7,635 nt of DNA, taken from positions 1 to 7,635 of the forward strand of contig JBBAGE010000117.1 of assembly GCA_041655055.1 (NCBI GenBank). Reading direction: 5' to 3'. Origin of the DNA: JBBAGE01 sp041655055 (GTDB lineage: Bacteria > Pseudomonadota > Alphaproteobacteria > Rhodobacterales > Rhodobacteraceae). Each line of letters starts with the position of its first letter. Position 1 is the first letter of the stretch. Under the pieces are notes generated by a model, which made no database searches, was not told the DNA's origin, and was given only the letters and a program-made list of their open reading frames with translations. Below, piece by piece: positions 1 to 5,225 of this stretch. The translations under genes were made by a program, and so were the position numbers.

Positions 1-112
1 GTTACAGACGCGCCATCTGCGCGTCGGTCAGCCAGAAAAGATCGCTCATGTCACCGCTCCGTTTTTCGAGCCGTGAATCACGCAGCGCAGTGAAAATCAA
101 TGCATCCTGACC
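1..112 (-). mobile_element. Partial IS5-type insertion sequence, 5' end
   Basis: Read on the minus strand, this stretch carries a ribosome binding site (GGAG) and an ATG that opens with MSDLFWLTDAQMARL, which I recognise as the usual N-terminus of IS5-family transposases common in Rhodobacterales. The segment before the ATG would be the IS end and leader. The outer boundary is inferred: minus-strand TTAG at 113-116 fits the YTAR target site used by some IS5 elements, and the sequence right after it, starting GGTCAGG, would be the terminal inverted repeat. The other end lies outside the window, so neither the inverted repeat nor the target duplication can be confirmed. The true boundary could lie anywhere from about 83 to 118. 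Confidence 0.55.
2..49 (-). pseudogene. Start of IS5-family transposase, stopped after 15 codons
   Basis: The minus-strand ATG at 49-47 opens MSDLFWLTDAQMARL and then meets TAA at 4-2. In intact relatives, as I recall them, the residue after RL is often glutamine followed by proline. TAA followed by C would fit a CAA-to-TAA nonsense change in a Gln-Pro pair. A GGAG motif 7 bases upstream of the ATG supports this start. Only 48 bases are visible, so I cannot tell whether the rest of the frame is intact beyond the window. The family call rests on these 15 residues alone. Confidence 0.5.
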
Positions 113-1245
113 CTAAGCGGCAAAAGCGCATCTCGACTGAGCGTGCCCGGTGTGTGTGGATAAATATACAATCTTCCCTTAGCGTCGCACCATGCCGGAA
201 ACAGATCCGCACCAAAACCACCAATCTGCTGTAGTTTAAGTGTCACGCCACTCCACGTGCTACGCTGCGCTGCCAGCCCATCGGAAATCATCCGATCGGT
301 CAGCGCAAGCCATTCCTGCGCTGCATCGTCTGCGCTTTCTGCATTCAATAACACGGCGAAGTCTATGTCATTGTCATGAGCAAGTAAGGTGCCTTCACGA
401 ACCAGTCCTAGCAGTGTCCCGGAATTTGCGAAAACGACCAGCCCATAAGCTGAAAGCCGTTCTATGACCGCGCCTGATTGTGCAAGAATCACACCTCTAT
501 CGCCAGTTCCGAATGACTGCGAAAATTTCCCATTAATGGGCCGCAGCAAGCCCAATTCTTCAAACAACATTTCCATGAAGGCTACATATTCGGCAGTCAG
601 CTTGCGGCGGCGGCTGATGCGGTTATATTTGGAAATGTAAGCCTGTGTCTTGATCGCTTTCTTTTTCGTCAAGCAATGCAGCAAGATCCAGCAGCGCAAC
701 CACAGTGTCGAAGATTTATCCTCCTTCTCACTAAGTAGCTTGAAAAACCTCTGGTAAGCCTTGCGATCCAGCGTGCCTCGCTGGGCAGCCTCGATGATCT
801 TCGCCAAAGTATCAGCACTAAGGCCCGACTCTTCGCCGCTATCTTGCGCCGCCGAGATGACCGCTTTCAACGCAGTAGATGAAATATCCTTCGTGCGCGG
901 CAGATAGACGACCTCGCAGATGTCCGCCAGATCATCAAACTTGCCCACCCAGTCATCGCCCATAGCGAAGACGTCAATCTTTTCACGCAGGATATCTTCG
1001 CGCTTTTGATCCCAATGTTCCTCAGGCAGCACGCGATCTACAAACCGGCAGGCAGCCACCACTTCTGCCCGTTGCGCATAGGGCATTACCGCCGTCTTGC
1101 CTTTAAGCGCGTTGAACTCATCCGTCGAAACGCAGACCGTTAAATGATCGCCTAGCGTCTTCAGTCGCTCCAAAAGCCGGACATGCCCAATGTGAAATAA
1201 GTCAAAAGTCCCGTAAGTTATGATTTTTCTACTCACGCCTGCCAT
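97..1245 (-). CDS. Fused nucleotidyltransferase / LicD-like phosphotransferase, probably C-terminally truncated
   Basis: The 382-residue product has two parts. Residues 6-130 form a TagD/CCT-type cytidylyltransferase domain, with GTFDLFHIGH (12-21, the HxGH nucleotide-binding motif) and RTKDISST (117-124, the RTxxISTT-type motif). Members activate glycerol-3-phosphate, phosphocholine or similar phospho-alcohols with CTP. Residues 135-260 are a linker of no recognised fold. Residues 265-378 resemble LicD, with SGTLLGLVREG (275-285) and DNDID (291-295), the metal-binding acidic motif. LicD proteins transfer phosphocholine or related groups from CDP-alcohols to surface glycans. The frame ends just after LLPLR, where LicD proteins normally go on to a P-rich segment and a YG-W motif, so the end is probably lost to the adjacent IS; the last few residues would then be IS-encoded. 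Start: ATG at 1245 with GGGG upstream. Substrate unknown. Base composition is lower in GC than the neighbours (about 50% in 601-660, against about 73% in 1861-1920). Confidence 0.8.
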   Translation of the reverse strand: MAGVSRKIITYGTFDLFHIGHVRLLERLKTLGDHLTVCVSTDEFNALKGKTAVMPYAQRAEVVAACRFVDRVLPEEHWDQKREDILREKIDVFAMGDDWVGKFDDLADICEVVYLPRTKDISSTALKAVISAAQDSGEESGLSADTLAKIIEAAQRGTLDRKAYQRFFKLLSEKEDKSSTLWLRCWILLHCLTKKKAIKTQAYISKYNRISRRRKLTAEYVAFMEMLFEELGLLRPINGKFSQSFGTGDRGVILAQSGAVIERLSAYGLVVFANSGTLLGLVREGTLLAHDNDIDFAVLLNAESADDAAQEWLALTDRMISDGLAAQRSTWSGVTLKLQQIGGFGADLFPAWCDAKGRLYIYPHTPGTLSRDALLPLRVRMH

Positions 1246-1269
1246 CGTTACTACCCCGCCAACGCGAGT

Positions 1270-1297
1270 ATATTACATTGAAAACCGCCGATCCCAA
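1270..1297 (-). promoter_or_regulatory. Candidate promoter of the nucleotidyltransferase-LicD gene
   Basis: On the minus strand, TTGGGA (1297-1292) is followed after 16 bases by TAATAT (1275-1270), with an overlapping TATACT. It lies 25 bases upstream of the ATG in an AT-rich patch between the tRNA and the gene. The match is only moderate, and read-through from the tRNA promoter is also possible because I see no T-tract terminator after the tRNA. Confidence 0.35.
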
Positions 1298-1392
1298 GTT
1301 ATTATCAGCAGATTTTACGCCGTTGCCAACCCGGGTTCAGCCGCAGTGGCAGCCTCTGCGTCGCCTGAGATCGTGAAAAGGTCTTGGAAAGA

Positions 1393-1468
1393 TGGTGAGC
1401 CGGCAGGGATTCGAACCCTGGACCTACTGATTAAAAGTCAGTTGCTCTACCAACTGAGCTACCGGCTC
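1393..1468 (-). tRNA. tRNA-Lys (anticodon UUU)
   Basis: On the minus strand the sequence folds as a full cloverleaf of 76 bases. The acceptor stem is GAGCCGG with CCGGCTC. The D arm contains AGCTCAGTTGGTAGAGC. The anticodon stem ACTGA/TCAGT encloses the loop CTTTTAA, giving anticodon TTT. The T arm carries GGTTCGAATCC. The discriminator base is A and the CCA end is encoded (1395-1393). It reads AAA and AAG lysine codons. Lysine codons belong to the ANN class whose tRNA A37 is the substrate of t6A/ms2t6A modification, so MtaB, encoded about 1 kb away, is expected to act on this tRNA. Confidence 0.97.
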
Positions 1469-1507
1469 TCATCACCTTGGGCGGACGTGCTGTCTGCCTG
1501 AAGCGCT

Positions 1508-1536
1508 TCTCTAGAAAAGGCGTGGGGTAGGGTCAA
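1508..1536 (-). promoter_or_regulatory. Sigma-70-type promoter of tRNA-Lys
   Basis: On the minus strand, TTGACC (1536-1531) and TAGAGA (1513-1508) are separated by exactly 17 bases. The -35 element matches the consensus at five of six positions. Transcription would start near 1501, leaving a leader of about 33 bases before the mature tRNA 5' end at 1468. Confidence 0.65.
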
Positions 1537-1567
1537 CCCCTCTTTTTGGTCTTTTCGCCGCTGTGGC

Positions 1568-1596
1568 TGGTAAATTTCGCGATGCGGCTCTATATG
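1568..1596 (+). promoter_or_regulatory. Weak candidate dapF promoter
   Basis: TATATG (1591-1596) is preceded after 17 bases by TGGTAA (1568-1573), a poor -35 element with three of six matches. The -10 element sits only 7 bases before the dapF ATG, so transcription from it would start at or next to the start codon. That would go with the absence of a Shine-Dalgarno sequence. The evidence is thin. Confidence 0.25.
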
Positions 1597-1603
1597 CGCG
1601 CTC

Positions 1604-2443
1604 ATGGACGCGCAAAACAGCCCCCGATCCTTGCCCTTCACCAAAATGCATGGCGCAGGAAATGACTTTGTGATCATCGATTCACGCGGCGAATCTGCGC
1701 CCCGGGTCGTGCCGGCGCTTGCGCGCGCGCTTGGGGATCGGCATCGCGGCGTCGGTTTCGATCAGTTGGCCGAGATTCGCGCGGGCGCGGATGGCGCGGA
1801 TATCACGCTCGATTTCTGGAATGCGGACGGCACGATGGCGGGGGCATGTGGCAATGCCACCCGCTGCGCAGCGCGGCTGGTGATGGATGAGAGGGGCCGC
1901 GACGCGCTGGCCATTCGCACCACGCGCGGCATGTTGCAGGCGCGGCGCGAAGGTGGCGCGATCTGGGTCAATATGGGGCCGCCGATTCTGGACTGGGCGG
2001 GAATTCCGCTGGCCCGCGATATCGACCCCGCGCATCTGCCGCTGCCGGGCGATCCGGCGGCTGTGGGCATGGGCAATCCGCATTGCGTGTTTTTCGTCGA
2101 TGATGCGGAGGCGGTCGATCTGGCAGCGCGCGGGCCGGTGGTCGAGCATGATCCGCTGTTTCCGCAGCGCACCAACGTGGAATTCGCCCAGATCCGGGGG
2201 CGCGATGATATCCGCATGCGCGTTTGGGAACGCGGCACGGGGATTACGCTGGCCTGCGGGTCGGGCGCCTGTGCCGTGGCCGTGGCCGCCCATATGCGCG
2301 GGCTGACCGATAAAAACGTGCGGATCGAGGCTGATGGCGGCTGGCTGGGCGTCGATTGGCGCGATGACGGCGTCTGGCTGAGCGGGCCGACGGCGCTGGT
2401 GTTTTCGGCCATGGTATCGCCCGAATTGCTGGCGGGGCTGTGA
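1604..2443 (+). CDS. dapF: Diaminopimelate epimerase
   Basis: DapF interconverts LL- and meso-2,6-diaminopimelate in the cytosol, the penultimate step of lysine synthesis and the source of meso-DAP for peptidoglycan. The 279-residue product is of normal length. It has KMHGAGNDF (14-22) at the N-terminus, the first catalytic cysteine in ACGNATRC (C82), the MGNPH motif (156-160), ERGTG (209-213) and the second catalytic cysteine in LACGSGAC (C218). The two cysteines form the cofactor-free acid/base pair that works on each face of the substrate. The ATG at 1604 is the only sensible start, since the next methionine (M15) lies inside the conserved motif. No Shine-Dalgarno is visible before it. The stop overlaps the mtaB start by one base (TGATG), so the two are almost certainly cotranscribed and translationally coupled. 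Confidence 0.96.
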   Translation: MDAQNSPRSLPFTKMHGAGNDFVIIDSRGESAPRVVPALARALGDRHRGVGFDQLAEIRAGADGADITLDFWNADGTMAGACGNATRCAARLVMDERGRDALAIRTTRGMLQARREGGAIWVNMGPPILDWAGIPLARDIDPAHLPLPGDPAAVGMGNPHCVFFVDDAEAVDLAARGPVVEHDPLFPQRTNVEFAQIRGRDDIRMRVWERGTGITLACGSGACAVAVAAHMRGLTDKNVRIEADGGWLGVDWRDDGVWLSGPTALVFSAMVSPELLAGL

Positions 2444-3699
2444 TGGGCAATCCGCCGATTTTCACCACGCTCGGCTGCCGGCTTAACGCCTATGAAACCG
2501 AGGCGATGAAGGAACTCGCCGCAGGTGCCGGGATCGGCGATGCGGTGATCGTGAACACCTGCGCCGTGACATCCGAGGCCGTGCGCAAGGCGCGGCAGGA
2601 AATCCGCCGCCTGCGCCGCGACCACCCCGAGGCCCGGCTGATCGTCACCGGCTGCGCCGCCCAGACCGAGCCCGAAACATTCGCCGCCATGGCCGAAGTC
2701 GATCTGGTGATCGGCAATTCCGAAAAAATGCAGCCCGAAACATGGGCGCGGATGGGGCCCGATTTCGTGGGCGAGACCGAGCGCGTGATGGTCGATGATA
2801 TCATGTCGGTGCGTGAAACGGCGGGGCATCTGATTGACGGGTTCGGCACGCGTAGCCGCGCCTATGTGCAGGTGCAAAACGGCTGCGATCACCGCTGCAC
2901 ATTCTGTATCATCCCCTATGGGCGCGGCAATTCGCGTTCGGTCCCCGCCGGTGTTGTGGTCGATCAGATCAAGCGGCTGGTGGATGCGGGCTATCACGAG
3001 GTGGTGCTGACCGGGGTGGATTTGACATCCTGGGGGGCGGATTTACCCGCAACGCCACGGCTGGGCGATCTGGTGATGCGGATCTTGCGGCTGGTGCCGG
3101 ATCTGGCGCGGCTGCGGATCAGTTCGATCGATTCGATCGAGGCCGACCCGGCGCTAATGGAGGCGATCGGGTCACAGCCGCGCCTGATGCCGCATCTGCA
3201 TCTGTCGCTTCAGGCCGGGGATAATATGATCCTGAAACGGATGAAGCGGCGGCATCTGCGCGAGGATGCGATCCGGTTTTGCGCCGATGTCCGCGCCTTG
3301 CGCCCCGATATCACCTTTGGCGCCGATATCATCGCCGGTTTCCCGACCGAAACCGAGGCGATGTTTGAAAACTCGCTGCGCCTGGTCGAGGAATGCGGGC
3401 TGACCTGGCTGCATGTCTTTCCCTATTCGCCGCGCCCGGGCACACCTGCGGCGCGGATGCCAGCCGTGGATGGGGCCGCGATCAAATCACGCGCCGCGCG
3501 GCTGCGTGATGCCGGTGCGACCCGTGTGGTGCAGCATCTGGCGGGCCAGCTGGGCCGCACGCATCGCGTGTTGATGGAAAGCCCGCATATGGGTCGGACC
3601 GAACAATTCACCGAGGTGGCATTCACCGCCCCCCAGCCCGAGGGCGCGATCATTTCGGCCCGCATTACCGGCCATGATGGCCAGCGGCTGACGGCCTGA
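2443..3699 (+). CDS. mtaB: tRNA t6A37 methylthiotransferase MtaB
   Basis: MtaB is a radical-SAM enzyme that adds a methylthio group to C2 of t6A at position 37 of ANN-decoding tRNAs, giving ms2t6A. The 418-residue product has the three methylthiotransferase domains in order. The N-terminal domain binds the auxiliary [4Fe-4S] cluster through C12, C40 and C71 (in GCRLNAYE, VNTCAV and VTGCAA). The radical-SAM domain has C148, C152 and C155 (CDHRCTFC) followed by IIPYGRGNSRS. The C-terminal TRAM-like RNA-binding part spans about residues 366-418. GCRLNxYE points to MtaB rather than MiaB, which usually has GCQMN. I chose ATG 2443, overlapping the dapF stop by one base, over the GTG three bases earlier; the two differ by one residue. 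Pairing with dapF is, as I recall, common in alphaproteobacteria. The gene converges on the outer-membrane protein gene, 13 bases away. Confidence 0.94.
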   Translation: MGNPPIFTTLGCRLNAYETEAMKELAAGAGIGDAVIVNTCAVTSEAVRKARQEIRRLRRDHPEARLIVTGCAAQTEPETFAAMAEVDLVIGNSEKMQPETWARMGPDFVGETERVMVDDIMSVRETAGHLIDGFGTRSRAYVQVQNGCDHRCTFCIIPYGRGNSRSVPAGVVVDQIKRLVDAGYHEVVLTGVDLTSWGADLPATPRLGDLVMRILRLVPDLARLRISSIDSIEADPALMEAIGSQPRLMPHLHLSLQAGDNMILKRMKRRHLREDAIRFCADVRALRPDITFGADIIAGFPTETEAMFENSLRLVEECGLTWLHVFPYSPRPGTPAARMPAVDGAAIKSRAARLRDAGATRVVQHLAGQLGRTHRVLMESPHMGRTEQFTEVAFTAPQPEGAIISARITGHDGQRLTA

Positions 3700-3709
3700 G
3701 GCCTGCCGC
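3684..3709. terminator. Imperfect inverted repeat around the mtaB stop codon
   Basis: GCGGC (3684-3688) can pair with GCCGC (3705-3709), and inside it GGCC (3693-3696) with GGCC (3700-3703). The mtaB stop TGA (3697-3699) sits exactly in the loop. The unpaired bases are four on one side and one on the other. No T-run follows in either direction, so it is not a standard intrinsic terminator. It is the only structure I see between the two convergent genes. Confidence 0.2.
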
Positions 3710-3712
3710 AGT

Positions 3713-4396
3713 TCAGAACCGAAAACTCAGCCCCAGATTCACCGCATTGGTAAGGATATCGGTCTTGATCTCGCCCCCGCCATCAAGGTCGATCGTATTG
3801 GCGGAATAGCTGCCCTGATATTCGCCAAAGACCGACCAACTCGGGCTGATGTCATATTGCACGCCCGCCATGATCCGCGCGGCCGGGCCGGTAAGCTGAT
3901 ATCCAAACGTATGCGCGCCACCCGGCGCGCGGATATCGACATGGGGCATCGCCACACCCACCCCGCCACCGACATAGGGCGTCAACATCCCCCAGGCATC
4001 GGGCCAGCGGCGATAGGCGTTCAGCGTGATCAGATTATGGCCATCGGTCAGTTCAAACCGTTCATACCCCGTGGCCGCCAATGTGGGCCCATCGGCATAG
4101 ACCTTGGCATGGGTAAATTCGATCCCCCAGCCAAAGGTGGGCGTGCGCCACATCGTGGCGCGGATGCCGTAATAGGGGGGGATCGCGGTGCTGTTACCCT
4201 CCCACCCGGCGGTGAACCCACCCAAGGGAAAGGCCGGGTTCTGCGGATCGCTGCCCGTGACCGAGGAATCGGGCGCGGATTGCAGCCCGCCATAGATGCC
4301 GATTTCAAATTCCGCCAGCGCCGGGCTGGCGCCAAGGCCGAATACCACCGCCAGCGGCGCCAGAAACCGTGCCGCAATCGCTGTCATTGCTCGCAT
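3713..4396 (-). CDS. Outer-membrane beta-barrel protein, possible LpxQ-like lipid A oxidase
   Basis: The 227-residue product has a clear Sec signal peptide: basic N-terminus, hydrophobic stretch at about 11-23, and cleavage after SPALA (A28), leaving a mature protein of 199 residues. The mature part has alternating, glycine- and aromatic-rich strands and ends in LGLSFRF with a C-terminal phenylalanine, the usual signal for insertion by the BAM complex. Segments such as YGGLQSAPDS (35-44) and YQLTGPAA near 166-173 recall a Rhodobacterales family sometimes annotated as lipid A oxidase, after Rhizobium LpxQ. That resemblance is from memory and not decisive; a plain OmpA/OmpW-like small barrel is the alternative, so I give no symbol. 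The start is ATG 4396, with GGGG 7 bases upstream. ATG 4387, three codons in, is also possible and would keep a working signal peptide. Confidence 0.85.
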   Translation of the reverse strand: MRAMTAIAARFLAPLAVVFGLGASPALAEFEIGIYGGLQSAPDSSVTGSDPQNPAFPLGGFTAGWEGNSTAIPPYYGIRATMWRTPTFGWGIEFTHAKVYADGPTLAATGYERFELTDGHNLITLNAYRRWPDAWGMLTPYVGGGVGVAMPHVDIRAPGGAHTFGYQLTGPAARIMAGVQYDISPSWSVFGEYQGSYSANTIDLDGGGEIKTDILTNAVNLGLSFRF

Positions 4397-4443
4397 CCTT
4401 ACGCCCCTTTTGATGGTGGCCGCCGCGAGGCAACCGGGCGAAA

Positions 4444-4472
4444 ATTATAGGCCGCGCACCCCCGCAGGGCAA
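4444..4472 (-). promoter_or_regulatory. Sigma-70-type promoter of the beta-barrel gene
   Basis: On the minus strand, TTGCCC (4472-4467) and a perfect TATAAT (4449-4444) are separated by exactly 17 bases. Transcription would start near 4437, giving a 5' leader of about 40 bases that includes the GGGG ribosome binding site. This is the best promoter match in the window. Confidence 0.7.
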
Positions 4473-4540
4473 GCCCCGCCGCCCGAAAGCCCCGCATAAC
4501 CCGATGCCATCGCGCAACAGCGACAAACGGCGCGCCAATG

Positions 4541-4546
4541 TATACT
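4541..4546 (+). promoter_or_regulatory. Possible -10 element in the petABC leader
   Basis: TATACT stands about 110 bases before the petA start, in the 257-base gap between the divergent beta-barrel and petA genes. No convincing -35 hexamer lies 16 to 18 bases upstream, so this is only a candidate. The rest of the petA leader (4547-4641) shows no recognisable operator or T-tract hairpin. Confidence 0.22.
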
Positions 4547-4641
4547 GGACGTTGGCCCATGCCATCGCTAAAACGCGGGCAAAGGGCTGCGGGCTGCGTA
4601 GCCTTCTTCGGTATTTGGCCGGTGCATCCCGGCCCAGAAAT

Positions 4642-4646
4642 GGAGA
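4642..4646 (+). promoter_or_regulatory. petA ribosome binding site fixing a TTG start
   Basis: GGAGA lies 7 bases before the TTG at 4654. It supports that codon as the petA start, in preference to the ATG at 4504 in the same frame, which has no such motif and would add 50 residues unlike any Rieske protein N-terminus. Confidence 0.75.
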
Positions 4647-4653
4647 AACGACC

Positions 4654-5214
4654 TTGTCCCACGCAGAAGAAGACGAAGGCACCCGTCGGGATTTCCTCTA
4701 TTACGTGGCTGGTGGCACCGGCGCGGTGGCGACCGTGGCCGCCGTCTGGCCGCTGGTCAATCAGATGAACCCTTCGGCCGATGTGCAGGCGCTCAGCTCG
4801 ATCCGTGTGGATATCAGCGGGGTGCAGCCCGGCACCCAACTGACCGTCAAATGGCTGGGCAAACCCGTTTTCATCCGCCGCCGGACCGAGGCCGAGATCG
4901 CCGATGCCCGCGCGGTCGATCTTTCGGCGCTGCCCGATAACGATGCCCGCAACCCCAATACCGCCACCACCAGCGCCGCCGACCAAAACCGCGCGCTGGA
5001 TGATGCCGGCGAATGGCTGGTGATGATGGGCGTGTGCACGCATCTGGGCTGTGTGCCGCTGGGCGACGGTGCAGGCGATTTCGGCGGCTGGTTCTGCCCC
5101 TGCCACGGGTCGCATTACGATACATCGGGCCGCATCCGCAGAGGTCCGGCCCCGGAAAACCTGCACATTCCGGTTGCGCGTTTCGATAGTGAAACCGAAA
5201 TCGTTCTGGGCTGA
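4654..5214 (+). CDS. petA: Rieske iron-sulfur subunit of cytochrome bc1 complex
   Basis: PetA carries the [2Fe-2S] centre that takes the first electron from ubiquinol at the Qo site and passes it to cytochrome c1. Starting at TTG 4654 gives 186 residues beginning SHAEEDEGTRRDFLYY after the initiator, matching the Rhodobacter length and N-terminus. RRDFLYY (11-17) is a twin-arginine motif and the hydrophobic stretch at about 18-36 is the uncleaved membrane anchor. The hinge is ADVQAL (42-47). Cluster box I is CTHLGC (128-133) and box II CPCHGSHY (148-155). The ligands are C128, H130, C148 and H151, with C133-C150 forming the disulfide. S153 and Y155 are the residues that tune the potential in relatives. 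It is the first gene of petABC, 11 bases before petB. Confidence 0.96.
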   Translation: MSHAEEDEGTRRDFLYYVAGGTGAVATVAAVWPLVNQMNPSADVQALSSIRVDISGVQPGTQLTVKWLGKPVFIRRRTEAEIADARAVDLSALPDNDARNPNTATTSAADQNRALDDAGEWLVMMGVCTHLGCVPLGDGAGDFGGWFCPCHGSHYDTSGRIRRGPAPENLHIPVARFDSETEIVLG

Positions 5215-5220
5215 GGGAGG
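5215..5220 (+). promoter_or_regulatory. Strong petB ribosome binding site
   Basis: GGGAGG directly follows the petA stop codon and sits 5 bases before the petB ATG. It is the strongest Shine-Dalgarno match in the operon. Confidence 0.8.
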
Positions 5221-5225
5221 AATAC

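Noticed and set aside
1220..1501. Plus-strand frame of 93 codons across the tRNA
   Set aside because: Its C-terminal part (AGIRTLDLLIKSQLLYQLSYRL) is the translation of the tRNA-Lys antisense strand, a well-known kind of false protein; the rest is the tRNA flank.
2440..2442. GTG as mtaB start
   Set aside because: The ATG three bases later overlaps the dapF stop in the usual TGATG form; the difference is one residue and has no consequence.
1762..2997. Minus-strand open frame of 411 codons opposite dapF and mtaB
   Set aside because: It is antisense to two genes with full catalytic motifs, has a composition rich in Arg, Ala and His typical of GC-rich shadow frames, and no recognisable domain.
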